From the NCBI RefSeq assembly GCF_020497125.1, contig NW_025422895.1, forward strand, positions 62,001-126,000: a stretch of DNA of 64,000 bases, written 5' to 3'. The stretch is from Mauremys mutica. Its lineage: Eukaryota > Chordata > Testudines > Geoemydidae. The position numbers and the translations under genes were made by a program. This document shows positions 23,046-36,159 of this stretch, in pieces (position 1 is the stretch's first letter; every line of letters starts with the position of its first letter). The notes beneath the pieces are model-generated. The model had not been told where the DNA came from and did not search any database. It saw nothing but the letters and a program-made list of their open reading frames with translations.

Positions 23046-26000
23046 GCGGGCAGCGGAGCCCTGAGTAGGGGGCGGAGCTAGGCTGAGGAGGAGCCTATAA
23101 AAGCGGCCGCCCAACCAGGCAACGGCACAGGAGCCAGCGAGCAGCGGCACAGGAGCCAGCGAACACGGCGGTGAACAGGGGAGTTTGCGTGGGAGAGTTC
23201 CCATTGGAAGAGCAGGTATTTGGATTTGCATCTCTGTCTTTGTAGTGCTTGTATCTCTCTGTAGAGGCCCGTCGGGGCAGACTGCGGAGCGGGCAGCGGC
23301 GCCCTGAGTAGGAGGCGGAGCTAGGCTGAGGCGGGGCCTATAAAAGCGGCCGCTCAGCCAGGCAGCGGCACAGGAGCCAGCAAACAGGGGAGATTGCGTA
23401 CCAGAGTTCCCATTGGAGGAGCAGGTATTTGGATTTGCATCTGTCTTTGTGGATTTGCATCTGTCTTTGTAGTGCTTTTATCTTTCTGTAGAGGCTCGTC
23501 GGGGCAGACTGCTGAGCGGGCAGAGGCGCCCTAAGTAGGGGGCGGAGCTAGGCTGAGGAGGGGCCTATAAAAGCGGCCGCCCAGCCAGGCAGCGGCACAG
23601 GAGCCAGCAAGCAGCGGCACAGAAACCAGCGAACAGGGGCGTTTCCGTGGGAGAGTTCCCATTGGAGAAGCAGGTATTTGGATTTGCATCTGTCTTTGTG
23701 GATTTGCATCTGTCTTTGTAGTGCTTGTATCTCTCTGTAGAGGCCCGTCGGGGCAGACTGCTGAGCGGGCAGCGGCGCCCTGAGTAGGGGGCGGAGCTAG
23801 TATGAGGAGGGGCCTGTAAAAGCGGCCGCCCAGCCAGGCAGCGGCAAAGCTGCGAGCAACGGTACAGGAGCCGGCGAACAGGGGACTTTGCGTGGGAGAG
23901 TTCCAATTGGAGGAGCAGGTATTTGTATTTGCATCTGTCTTTGTGGATTTGCATGTGTTTTTGTAGTGCTTGTATCTTTCTTTAGAGGCCCGTCGGGGCA
24001 GACTGCTGAGCGGGCTGCAGCGCCCTGAGTAGGGGGTGGAGCTAGGCTGAGGAGGGGCCTATAAAAGCGGCCGCCCATTCAGGCAGCGGCAGAGAAGCCA
24101 GCGAACAGGCGAGTTTGCGAGGGAGAGTTCCCATTCGAGGAGCAGGTATTTTGATTTGCATCTGTTTTTGTGGATTTTCATCTGTTTTTGTAGTGCTTGC
24201 ATCTCTCTGTAGAGGCCCGTCGGGGCAGACTGCTGAGCGGGCAGGGGCGCCCTGAGTAGGGCGCGGTGCTAGGCTGAGGAGGGAGCTATAAAAGAGGCCG
24301 CCAAGGCAGGCAGCTGCACAGCTGCGAGCAGCGGGACAGGAGCCAGCAAACAGGGGAGGTTGTGTGGGAGAGTTCCCATTGGAGAAGCAGGTATTTGGAT
24401 TTGCATCATTCTTTGTGTATTTTCATCTGTCTTTGTAGTGCTTGTATCTCTCTGTAGAGGCCCGTCGGAGCAGAATGCTGAGCGGGCATCGGCGCCCTGA
24501 AGGGGGGCGGAGCTAGGCTGAGGAGGGGCCTATAAAAGCGGCACCCAGCCAGGCAGCGGCACAGTTGCCAGCAACAGGACAGGAGGCAGAAAACAGGGGA
24601 GGTTGCGTGGGAGAGTTCCCATTGGAGCAGCTGGTATTTGGATTTGCATAGTGTCTTTGTGGATTTGCATTTGTCTTTGTAGTGCTTGTATCTCTCTATA
24701 GAGGCCCGTCGGGGCAGTCTGCTGAGCGGACAGCGGCGCCCTGAGTAGGGGTCGGAGCTAGGATGAGGAGGGGCCTATGAAAGCGGCCGCCCATTCAGGC
24801 AGCGGCACAGGAGCCAGCAAGAAGCGGCACAGGAGCCAGCGAACAGGGGAGTTTGCGTGGGAGAGTTCCCATTGGAGGAGCAGGTATTTGGATTTGCATC
24901 TCTCTTTGTGGATTTGAATCTGTCTTTTAGTGCTTGTATCTCTCTGTAGAGGCCCGTCGGGGCAGACTACTGATCGGGCAGCGGTGCCCTGAGTAGGGCG
25001 AGGTGCTAGGCTGAGGAGGGAGCTATAAAAGAGGCCGCCAAGGCAGGCAGCTGCACAGCTGCGAGCAGCGGGACAGGAGCCAGCAAACAGGGGAGTTTGC
25101 GTGGGAGTGTTCCCAGTGGAGGAGCAGGTATTTGGATTTGCATCTCTCTTTGTGGATTTGCATCTGTCTTTGTAGTGCTTGTATCTCTCTGTAGAGGTGC
25201 GTCGAGGCAGACTGCTGAGCGGGCAGCGGCGCCATGACTAGGGGGCGGAGCTAGGCTGAGGAGGGGCCTATAAAAGCGGCCGCCCAGCCAGGCAGCGGCA
25301 CAGGATCCAGCGATCAGGGGAGTTTGCGTGGGAGAGTTCCCATTGGAGGAGGAGGTATTTGGATTTTCGTCTGTCTTTCTGGATTTGCATCTGTCTTTGT
25401 AGTGCTTGTATGTCTCTGTAGAGGCCCGTCGGGGCAGACTGCTAAGCGGCGCCCTGAGTAGGGGGCGGAGCTAGGCTGCGGAGGGGCCTATGAAAGCGGC
25501 AGCCCAGACAGGCAGCGGCACAGGAGCCTGCAAATAGGGCCGCAAACAGAGGGGTTTGCGTGGGAGAGTTCCCATTGGAGCAGCAGGTATTTAGCTTTGC
25601 ATCTCTGTCTTTGTAGTGCTTGTATCCTTCTGTAGAGGCCCGTCGGGGAAGACTGCTGAGCGGGCAGAGGTGCCCTGAGTAGGGGGCGGAGCTAGGCTGA
25701 GGAGGGGGCCTATAAAAGCGGCCGCCCAGCCAGGCAGAGGGACAGACGTGAGCAGCGAACAGGTCGGCGAACAGGGGAGTTTGCGTGGGAGAGTTCCCAT
25801 TGGAGGAGCAGGTATTTGTATTTGCATCTGTCTTTGTGGATTTGTATCTGTCTTTGCAGAGCTTGTATCTCTCTGTAGAGGCCCGTCGGGGCAGACTGCT
25901 GAGCGGGCAGCGGCGCCCTGAGTAGGGGGCGGAGCTAGGCTGAGGAGGAGCCTATAAAAGCGGCCGCCCAACCGGGCAGCGCCACAGGAGCCAGCGAGTA

Positions 26001-27039
26001 GCGGCACAGGAGCCAGGGCACAGGGGAGTTTGTGTGGGAGAGTTCCCATTGGAGAAGCAGGTATTTGGATTTGAATCATTCTTTGTGGATTTGCATCTGT
26101 CTTTGTAGTGCTTGTATCTCTCTGTAGAGGCCCGTCGGAGCAGAATGCTGAGCGGGCATCGGCGCCCTGAAGGGGGGCGGAGCTAGGCTGAGGAGGGGCC
26201 TATAAAAGCGGCACCCAGCCAGGCAGCGGCACAGGTGCCAGCAACAGGACAGGAGGCAGCAAACAGGGGAGGTTGCGTGGGAGAGTTCCCATTGGAGCAG
26301 CTGGTATTTGGATTTGCATAGTGTCTTTGTGGATTTGCATTTGTCTTTGTAGTGCTTGTATCTCTCTATAGAGGCCCGTCGGGGCAGTCTGCTGAGCGGA
26401 CAGCGGAGACCTGAGTAGGGGGCGGAGCTAGGCTGAGGAGGGGCCTATAAAAGCGGCCGCCCATTCAGGCAGCGGCACAGGAGCCAGCTAACAGGGGCGT
26501 TTGCGTGGGAGAGTTCCCACTGGAGGCGCAGGCTTTTTGATTTGCATCTGTCTTTCTGTATTTGCATTTGTCTTTGTAGTGCTTGTATCTCTGTGTAGAT
26601 GCCCGTCGGGGCAGTCTGCTGAGCCTGCAGCTGCGCCCTGAGTAGGGGGCGGAGAAAGGCTGAGAAGGGGCCTATAAATGCGGCCGCTCTGCCTGGCAGA
26701 TGCACAGGTGTCAGCGACCAGCGGCACAGGTGCCAGTGAACAGGGCAGTTTGCATGGGAGAGTTCCCATTGGAGGAGCAGGTATTTGGATTTGCATCTTT
26801 CTTTGTGTATTTGTATCTTCTTGTAGTGCTTGTATCTCTCTGTAGAAGCCCGTCGCGGCAGACTGCTCAGCGGGCAGCGGCGCCCTGGGTAGTGGGCGGA
26901 GCTAGGCTGAGGAGGGGCCTATAAAAGCGGCCGCCCAGACAGGAGCCAGCGAACAGGGCGGCGAACAGGGGAGATTGTGTAGGATAGTTCCCATTGGAGG
27001 AGCAGCTATTTGGATTTTCATCTGTCTTTGTGGATTTGC

Positions 27040-29000
27040 ATCTGTCTTTGTAGTGCTTGTATCTCTCTGTAGAGGCCCGTCGGGGCAGACTGCTGAGCGG
27101 GCAGCGGCGCCCTGAGTAGGGGGCGGAGCTAGGCTGAGGAGGGGCCTATAAAAGCGGCCGCTCTGCCTGGCAGCCGCACAGGAGCCAGACAGCAGCGGCA
27201 CAGGAGCCAGTGAACAGGGGCGTTTGCATGGGAGAGTTCCCATTGGAGGAGCAGGTATTTTGATTTGCATCTGTCTTTGTGGATAAGCATCTGTCTTTGT
27301 AGTGCTTGTATCTCTCGCTAGAGGCCCGTCGGCGCAGACTGCTGAGCTGGCAGCGGCGACCTGAGTAGGGGTCGGAGCTAGGCTGAGGAGGGGCCTATAA
27401 AAGCGGCCACCCAGCCAGGCAGCGGCACAGGAGCCAGTGAACAGGGGAGTTTGCATGGGAGAGTTCCCATTGGAGGAGCAGTATTTGGATTTGCATCCTT
27501 TTTGTGGATTTGCATCTGTCTTTGTAGTGCTTGTATCTCTCTGTAGAGGCCCGTCGGGGCAGACTGCTAAGCGGGCTGCGGTGCCCTACGTAGGGGGCGG
27601 ATATAGGCTGAGGAGGGGCTTATAAAAGCGGCCGCCCAGCCAGGCAGCGGCACAGGAGCCAGCGAGCAGCGGCACAGGAGCCAACCAACAGAGGAGTTTG
27701 CGTGAGACATTTCCCATTGGAGGAGCAAGTTTTTGGATTTTCATCTGTCTTTGTGGATTTGCATCTGTCTTTGTAGTGCTTGTATCTCTCTGTAGAGGCC
27801 CGTCGGGGCAGACTGCTGAGCGGGCAGCGGCGCCCTGAGTAGGGGGCGGAGCTAGGCTGAGGAGGGGCCTATAAAAGCGGCCGCTCTGCCTGGCAGCCGC
27901 ACAGGAGCCAGACAGCAGCGGCACAGGAGCCAGTGAACAGGGGCGTTTGCATGGGAGAGTTCCCATTGGAGGAGCAGGTATTTGGATTTGCATCATTTGT
28001 GTGGATTTGCATCTGTCTTTGTAGTCCTTGTATCTCTCTGTAGAGGCCCGTCGGGGCAGACTGCTGAGCGGGGAGCGGTGCCCTGAGTAGGGGGCGGAGC
28101 TAGGCTGAGGAGGGGCCTATAAAAGCGGCTGCCCATTCAGGCAGCGGCACAGTAGCCAGCGAGCAGCGGCACAGGAGCCAGCGAACAGGGGCGTTTGCGC
28201 GGGAGAATTCCCATTGGAGGAGCAGGTATTTTGATTTGCATCTGTCTTTGTGGATAAGCATCTGTCTTTGTAGTGCTTGTATCTCTCGCTAGAGGCCCGT
28301 CGGCGCAGACTGCTGAGCGGGCAGCGGCGACCTGAGTAGGGGTCGGAGCTAGGCTGAGGAGGGGCCTATAAAAGCGGCCACCCAGCCAGGCAGCGGCACA
28401 GGAGCCAGTGAACAGGGGAGTTTGCATGGGAGAGTTCCCATTGGAGGAGCAGGAATTGGGATTTGCATCTCTATTTGTGTATTTGCATCTGTCTTTGTAG
28501 TGCTTGTGTCTCTCTGTAGAGGCCCGTCGGGGCTGACTGCTGAGCGGGCAGCGGCGCCCAGAGTAGGAGGCGGAGCTAGGCTGAGGAGGGGCCTATAAAA
28601 GCGGCCGCCAAGCCAGGCAGCCGCACAGGAACCAGCAAACAGGGGAGATTGTGTGGGATAGTTCCCATTGGAGGAGCAGGTATTTGGATTTGCATCTGTC
28701 TTTGTGGATTTGCATCTGTCTTTGTAGTGCTTTTATCTTTCTCTAGGGGCTCGTCGGGGCAGACTGCTGAGCGGGCAGAGGCGCCCTAAGTAGGGGGCGG
28801 AGCTAGGCTGAGGAGGGGCCTATAAAAGCGGCCGCCCAGCCAGGCAGCGGCACAGAAACCAGCGAACAGGGGCGTTTCCGTGGGAGAGTTCCCATTGGAG
28901 AAGCAGGTATTTGGATTTGCATCTGTCTTTGTGGATTTGCATATGTCTTTGTAGTGCTTGTATCTCTCTGTAGAGGCCCGTCGGGGCAGACTGCTGAGCG
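27040..29000 (+). repeat. Segmental duplicate B, partner about 45490-47690
   Basis: A run of units with distinctive features recurs with an offset of about 18,690 bp for much of its length. Features include GCTCTGCCTGGCAGCC leaders, CAGACAGCAGCGG, GCGCGGGAGAATTCCC, ATCTCTCGCTAGAGG, and GCCAAGCCAGGCAGCCGCAC with GATTGTGTGGGATAG. The copy at 45.5-47.7 kb carries an extra unit (the 45.5-45.9 kb pair, offset 248 bp) and local replacements, so the match is mosaic. Confidence 0.7.
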
Positions 29001-30479
29001 GGCAGCGGCGCCCTGAGTAGGGTGCGGAGCTAGGCTGAGGAGGGGCCTATAAAAGCGGCCACCCAGCCAGGCAGCGGCACAGGAACCAGCGAGCAGCGGC
29101 ACAGGAGCCAACGAACAGAGGAGTTTGCGTGAGAGAGTTCCCATTGGAGTAGCAGGTAATTGGAATTTCATCTGTCTTTGTGGATTTGCATTTGTCTTTG
29201 TAGTGCTTGTATCTCTCTGTAGAGGCCCCTCGGGGCAGTCTGCTGAGCGGACAGCGGCGCCCTGAGTAGGGGGCGGAGCTAGGCTGAGGAGGGGCCTATA
29301 AAAGCCGCCGCCTAGCCAGGCTGCGGCACAGGAGCCAGCGAGCAGCGGAACAGGAGCCAGCAAATAGGGGAGTTTGTGTGCTGGAGTTCCCATTGGAGGA
29401 GCAGGTATTTGTATTTGCATCTGTCTTTGTGTATTTGCATGTGTTTTTGTAGTGCTTGTATCTTTCTGTAGAGGCCCGTCGGGGCAGACTGCTGAGCGGG
29501 CTGCAGCGCCCTGAGTAGGGGGCGGAGCTAGGCTGTTGAGGGGCCTATAAATCAGCCGCCCAGCCAGGCAGCAGCAAAGCTGCAAGCAGCGGTACAGGAG
29601 CCGGCGAACAGGTGACTTTGCGTGGGAGAGTTCCCATTGGAGGAGCAGGTATTTGGATTTGCATCTGTGTTTGTGGATTTCCAATTCTTTGTAGTGCTTG
29701 CATATCTCTCTAGAGGCCCGTCGGGGCAGACTGCTGAGCGGGCTGTGGAGCCCTGAGTAGGGGGCGGAGCTAGGCTGAGGAGGGGCCTATAAAAGCGGCT
29801 GCTCTGCCTGGCAGATGCACAGGAGCTAGCGAGCAGCGGCACAGGAGCCAGTGACCAGGGGACTTTGCGTGGGAGAGTTCCTATTGGAGGAGCAGGTATT
29901 TGGAATTGCATCTTTTTTGTGGATTTGCATCTGTCTTTGTAGTGCTTGTATATCTCTGTGTAGATGCCCGTCGGGGCAGTCTGCTGAGCGGGCTGCGGCG
30001 CCCTGAGTAGGGGGCGGAGAAAGGCTGAGAAGGGGCCTATAAATGCGGCCGCTCTGCCTGGCAGATGCACAGGTGTCAGCGACCAGCGGCACAGGTGCCA
30101 GTGAACAGGGCAGTTTGCATGGGAGAGTTCCCATTGGAGGAGCAGGTATTTGGATTTGCATCTTTCTTTGTGTATTTGCATCTTCTTTGTAGTGCTTGTA
30201 TCTCTCTGTAGAAGCCCGTCGCGGCAGACTGCTCAGCGGGCAGCGGCGCCCTGGGTAGTGGGCGGAGCTAGGCTGAGGAGGGGCCTATAAAAGCGGCCAC
30301 CCAGACAGGAGACAGCGAACAGGGCGGCGAACAGGGGAGATTGTGTAGGATAGTTCCCATTGGAGGAGCAGCTATTTGGATTTGAATCTGTCTTTGTTTA
30401 TTTGCATCTGTCTTTGTAGTGCTTGTATCTCTCTGTAGAGGCCCGTCGGGGCAGACTGCTGAGCGGGCAGCGGCGCCCT

Positions 30480-33110
30480 GAGTAGGGGGCGGAGCTAGGC
30501 TGAGGAGGAGCCTATAAAAGCGGCCGCCCAACCGGGCAGCGGCACAGGAGCCAGCGAGCAGCGGCACAGGAGCCAGGGCACAGGGGAGTTTGTGTGGGAG
30601 AGTTCCCATTGGAGAAGCAGGTATTTGGATTTGCATCATTCTTTGTGGATTTGCATCTGTCTTTGTAGTGCTTATATCTCTCTGTAGAGGCCCGTCGGAG
30701 CAGAATGCTGAGCGGGCATCGGCGCCCTGAGTAGGGGGGGTAGCTAGGCAGAGGAGGGGCCTATAGAAGAACCTGCCCAGCCAGGCAGCGGCAGAGCTGC
30801 GAGCAGCGGGACAGGAGGCAGCAAACAGGGGAGGTTGCGTGGGAGAGTTCCCAGTGGAGGAGCAGGTATTTGGATTTGCATCTTCTTTGTGGATTTGCAT
30901 CTGTCTTTGTAGTGCTTGTATCTCTCTGTAGAGGCGCGTCGAGGCAGACTGCTGAGCGGGCAGCGGCGCCCTGAAGGGGGGCGGGGCTAGGCTGAGGAGG
31001 GGCCTATAAAAGCGGCACCCAGCCAGGCAGCGGCACAGTTGCCAGCAACAGGGCTGCGAACAGGGGAGTTTGCGTGGGAGAGTTCCCATTGGAGGAGCTG
31101 GTATTTGGATTTGCATAGTGTCTTTGTGGATTGGCATTTGTCTTTGTAGTGCTTGTATCTCTCTGTAGAGGCCCGTCGGGGCAGTCTGCTGAGCGGACAG
31201 CGGCGACCTGAGTAGGGGGCGGAGCTAAGCTGAGGAGGGGCCTATAAAAGCGGCCGTCCATTCAGGCAGCGGCACAGGAGCCAGCTAACAGGGGCGTTTG
31301 CGTGGGAGAGTTCCCACTGGAGGCGCAGGCTTTTTGATTTGCATCTGTCTTTCTGTATTTGCATTTGTCTTTGTAGTGCTTATATCTCTCTGTAGAGGCC
31401 CGTCGGAGCAGAATGCTGAGCGGGCATCGGCGCCCTGAGTAGGGGGGGTAGCTAGGCAGAGGAGGGGCCTATAGAAGAACCTGCCCAGCCAGGCAGCGGC
31501 AGAGCTGCGAGCAGCGGGACAGGAGGCAGCAAACAGGGGAGGTTGCGTGGGAGAGTTGCCAGTGGAGGAGCAGGTATTTGGATTTGCATCTTCTTTGTGG
31601 ATTTGCATCTGTCTTTGTAGTGCTTGTATCTCTCTGTAGAGGCGCGTCGAGGCAGACTGCTGAGCGGGCAGCGGCGCCCTGAAGGGGGGCGGGGCTAGGC
31701 TGAGGAGGGGCCTATAAAAGCGGCACCCAGCCAGGCAGCGGCACAGTTGCCAGCAACAGGGCTGCGAACAGGGGAGTTTGCGTGGGAGAGTTCCCATTGG
31801 AGGAGCTGGTATTTGGATTTGCATAGTGTCTTTGTGGATTGGCATTTGTCTTTGTAGTGCTTGTATCTCTCTGTAGAGGCCCGTCGGGGCAGTCTGCTGA
31901 GCGGACAGCGGCGACCTGAGTAGGGGGCGGAGCTAGGCTGAGGAGGGGCCTATAAAAGCGGCCGTCCATTCAGGCAGCGGCACAGGAGCCAGCTAACAGG
32001 GGCGTTTGCGTGGGAGAGTTCCCACTGGAGGCGCAGGCTTTTTGATTTGCATCTGTCTTTCTGTATTTGCATTTGTCTTTGTAGTGCTTGTATCTCTGTG
32101 TAGATGCCCGTCGGGGCAGTCTGCTGAGCGGGCAGCTGCGCCCTGAGTAGGGGGCGGAGAAAGGCTGAGAAGGGGCCTATAAATGCGGCCGCTCTGCCTG
32201 GCAGATGCACAGGAGCCAGCGACCAGCGGCACAGGTGCCAGTGAACAGGGCAGTTTACATGGGAGAGTTCCCATTGGAGGAGCAGGTATTTGGATTTGCA
32301 TCTTTCTTTGTGTATTTGCATCTTCTTTGTAGTGCTTGTATCTCTCTGTAGAAGCCCGTCGCGGCAGACTGCTCAGCGGGCAGCGGCGCCCTGGGTAGTG
32401 GGCGGAGCTAGGCTGAGGAGGGGCCTATAAAAGCGGCCGCCCAGACAGGAGCCAGAGAACAGGGCGGCAAACAGGGGAGATTGTGTAGGATAGTTCCCAT
32501 TGGAGGAGCAGCTATTTGGATTTGAATCTGTCTTTGTTTATTTGCATCTGTCTTTGTAGTGCTTGTATCTCTCTGTAGAGGCCCGTCGGGGCAGACTGCT
32601 GAGCAGGCAGCGGCGCCCTGAGTAGGGGGCGGAGCTACGCTGAGGAGGGGCCTATAAAAGCGGCCGCCCAGCCAGGCAGCGGCACAGGAGCCAGCGAACA
32701 GGGACGTTTGCGTGGGAGAGTTACCATTGGAGGAGCAGGTATTGGGATTTGCATCTGTCTTTATGGATTTGCGTCTGTCTTTGTAGGGCTTGTATCTCTC
32801 TGTAGAGGCCCGTCGGGGCAGACTGCTGAGCGGGCAGCGGCGCACCGAGTAGGGGGCGGAGCTAGGCTGAGGAGGGGCCTATAAAAGCGGCCTCCCAGCC
32901 AGGCAGCGGCACATGATCCAGCGAGCAGCGGCACTGGAGCCAGCGAACAGGGGAGTTTCCATGGCAGATTTCCAATTGGAGGAGCAGGTATTTCGATTTG
33001 CATCTGTCTTTGTGTATTTGCATCTGTCTTTTTTGTGCTTGTATCTTTCTGTAGAGGCCCGTCGGGGCAGACTGCTGAGCGGGCAGCGGCGCCTTGAGTA
33101 GTGGGCGGAG
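30480..33110 (+). repeat. Segmental duplicate C, partner about 42175-44100
   Basis: Units here recur at 42.2-44.1 kb. The offset is about 11,695 bp to the left of the 708-bp duplication and 10,987 bp to the right of it. The difference is exactly 708 bp, so the second copy has only one version of the 708-bp block. Shared rare marks include the TGATCCAGCGAGCAGCGGC leader and the ATTTCCAATTGGAGG version of the CCAAT box. Confidence 0.85.
30671..32086 (+). repeat. 708-bp exact-phase tandem duplication (three units each)
   Basis: Positions 30671-31378 and 31379-32086 are almost identical. The few differences seen include CTAAGCTGAGG against CTAGGCTGAGG and GTTCCCAGTGG against GTTGCCAGTGG. Both start at CTTATATCTCTCTG; after the second copy the array reverts to CTTGTATCTCTG. 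Each copy holds three units with rare marks such as TATAGAAG TATA boxes, GGGGGGTAGCTAGG and ATTTGCATAGTGTCTTTG. This is the youngest duplication I can see in the window. Confidence 0.88.
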
Positions 33111-35024
33111 CTAGGCTGAGGAGGGGCCTATAAAAGCGGTCGCCCAGCCAGGCAGCGACACAGCTGCGAGCAGCGTCACAGGAGCCAGCGAACAGGAGAG
33201 TTTGCGTGGAAGAGTTCCCATTGGAGGAGCAGGTATTTGGATTTGCATTGTCTTTGTGGATTTGCATCTGTCTTTGTAGTGCTTGTATCTCTCTGTAGAG
33301 GCCCGTCGGGGCAGACTGCTGAGCGGGCAGCGGCGCCCTGAGTAGGGGGCTTAGTTAGGCTGAGAAGGGGCCCTTAAATGCGGCCGCCCAGCCAGGCAGC
33401 GGCACAGGAGCCAGCGAGCAGCGGCACATGAGCCAGGGCACAGGGGAGTTTGTGTGGGACAGTTCCCATTGGAGAAGCAGGTATTTGGATTTGCATCATT
33501 CTTTGTGGATTTGCATCTGTCTTTGTAGTGCTTGTATCTCTCTGTAGAGACCCGTGGGGGCAGACTGCTGAGCGGGCAGCGGCGCCCTGAGTAGGGGGCG
33601 AGCAAGGCTGAGGAGGGGCCTGTAAAAGCGGCCGCCCAGCCAGGCAGCGGCACAGGAGCCAGAAAACAGGGCGGTGAAAAGGGGTTTTTGAGTGGGAAAG
33701 TTCCCATTGGAGGAGCAGGTATTTGGATTTGCGTCTGTTTTGTGGATTTGCATCTGTCTTTGTAGTGCTTGTATCTCTCTGTAGAGGCCCGTCGGGGCAG
33801 ACTGCTGAGCGGGCAGCGGCGCCCTGAGTAGGGGGCGGAGCTAGGCTGAGGAGGGGCCTATAAAAGCGGCCGCTCAGCCAGGCAGCGGCACAGGAGCCAG
33901 CAAACTGGGGAGTTTGTGTGCCAGAGTTCCCATTGGAGGAGCAGGTATTTGGATTTCCATCACTGTCTTTGCAGTGCTTGTATCTCTCTGTAGAGGTACG
34001 TCAGGTCAGACTGCTTAGCGGGCAGCGGCGCCCTGAGTACGGGGAGGAGCTAGGCTGAGGAGAGGCCTATAAAAGTGGCCGCCCAGCCAGGCGGCGGCTC
34101 AGGAGCCAGCGAGCAGTGGCACAGAAGCCAGCGAACAGGGGCGTTTGCGTGGGAGAGTTGCCATTGGAGGAGTATGTATTTGGATTTGCATCAGTCTTTG
34201 TGGATTTGCATCTGTCTTTGTAGTGCTTGTATCTCTCTATAGAGGCCCGTCGGGGCAGACTGCTGAGTGGGCAGCGGCGCCCAGAGTAGGAGGCGGAGCT
34301 AGGCTGAGGAGGGGCCTATAAAAGCGGCCGCCCAGCAAGGCAGCGGTACAGGAACCAGCAAACAGAGCGGCAAAAAGGGAGTTTGCGTGGGAGAGTTCCC
34401 ATTGGAGGAGCAGGAATATGGATTTGCATCTCTATTTGTGTATTTGCATCTGTCTTTGTAGTGCTTGTGTCTCTCTGTAGAGGCCCTTCTGGGCAGACTG
34501 CTGAGCGGGCAGCGGTGCCCTGAGTGGGGGGCGGAGCTAGGCTGAGGAAGGGCCTATAAAAGCGGCCGCCCAGCGAGCAGCGGCACAGGAGCCAGCGAAC
34601 AGCGGAGTTTGCGTGGGAGAGTTACCATTGGAGGAGCAGGTATTTGGATTTGCATCTGTCCTTGTGGATATGCATCTGTCTTTATAGTGCTTGTATCTCT
34701 CTGTAGATGCCCGTCAGGGCAGTCTGCTGAGCTTGCAGCGGTGCCCTGAGTAGGGGGCGGAGCAAGGCTGAGAAGCGGCCTATAAAAGCGGCCGCTCTGC
34801 CAGGCATATGCACAGGAGCCAGCGAGCAGCGGCACAGGAGCCAGTGAGCAGGGGAGTTTGCATGGGAGAGTTCCCTTTGGAGGAGCAGGTAATTGGATTT
34901 GCATCATTTTAGTGGATTTGCATCTGTCTTTGTAGTGCTTGTATCTCTCTGTAGAGGCCCGTCGGGGCATACTGCTGAACGAGCAGCGGCGCCCTGAGTA
35001 GGGGGCGGAGCTATGCTGAGGAGG

Positions 35025-35625
35025 GGACTATAAAAGCGGCCGCCCAGCCAGGCAGCGGCACAGCTGCGAGCAGAGAACAGGCGGTGAACAGGGTAATTGC
35101 GTCGGAGAGTTCCTATTGGAGGAGCAGGTAATTGGATTTGAAACCTATCTTTGTAGTGTTTATATCTCTCTGTAGAGGCCCTTCGGGGCAGACTGCTGAG
35201 CGGGCAGCGGCGCCCGGAGTAGGAGGCGGAGCTAGGCTGAGGAGGGGCCTATAAAAGCGGCCGCCAACCCAGGAAGCTGCACAGGAGCCAGCAAACACGG
35301 CGGTGAACAGGGGAGTTTGCGTGGGAGAGTTCCCATTGGAAGAGCAGGTATTTGGATTTGCATCTCTGTCTTTGTAGTGCTTGTATATCTCTGTAGAGGC
35401 CCGTCGGGGCAGACTGATGAGCCGGCAGTGGCGACCTGAGTAGCGGCGGAGCTAGGCTGAGGAGGGGCTTATAGAAGCACCCGCCCAGCCAGGCAGCGGC
35501 ACATCTGCGAGCAGCGAACAGGGCGGCGAACAGGGGAGTTTGCGTGGGACAGTTCCCATTGGAGGAGCAGGTATTTGGATTTGCTTCTCTCTATGTGGAT
35601 ATGCATGCGTCGGGGCAGTCTGCTG
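35025..35625 (+). repeat. Segmental duplicate A, second copy
   Basis: This is the partner of 22440-23045, with a few substitutions such as TCCTATTGG for TCCCATTGG and CATCTGCGAG for CAGCTGCGAG. After the shared deletion junction the copies diverge (GCAGAGGCGCCCTAAATAGG here), which marks the right boundary of the duplication. Confidence 0.8.
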
Positions 35626-36159
35626 AGCAGGCAGAGGCGCCCTAAATAGGGGGCGGAGCTAGGCTGAGGAGGGGCCTATAAAAGCGGCCGCCCAGCCAGG
35701 CAGCGGCACAGGAGCCAGCGAGCAGCGGCACAGGAGCCAGCGAACAGGGCCGAGAACAGGGGAGATTGCGTGGGAGAGTTCCCATTGGAGGAGTAGGTAT
35801 TTGGATTTGCATCTGTCTTTGTGGATTTGCATCTGTCTTTGTAGTGCTTGTATCTCTCTGTAGAGGCTCGTCGGGGCAGACTGCTGAACGGGCAGAGGCG
35901 CCCTAAATAGGGGGCGGAGCTAGGCTGAGGAGGGGCCTATAAAAGCGGCCGCCCAGCCAGGCAGCGGCACAGGAGCCAGCAAGCAGCGGCACAGAAACCA
36001 GCGAACAGGGGCGTTTCCGTTGGAGAGTTCCCATTGGAGAAGCAGGTATTTGGATTTGCATCTGTCTTTGTGGATTTGCATCTGTCTTTGTAGTGCTTGT
36101 ATCTCTCTGTAGAGGCCCGTCGGGGCAGACTGCTGAGCGGGCAGCGGCGCCCTGAGTAG

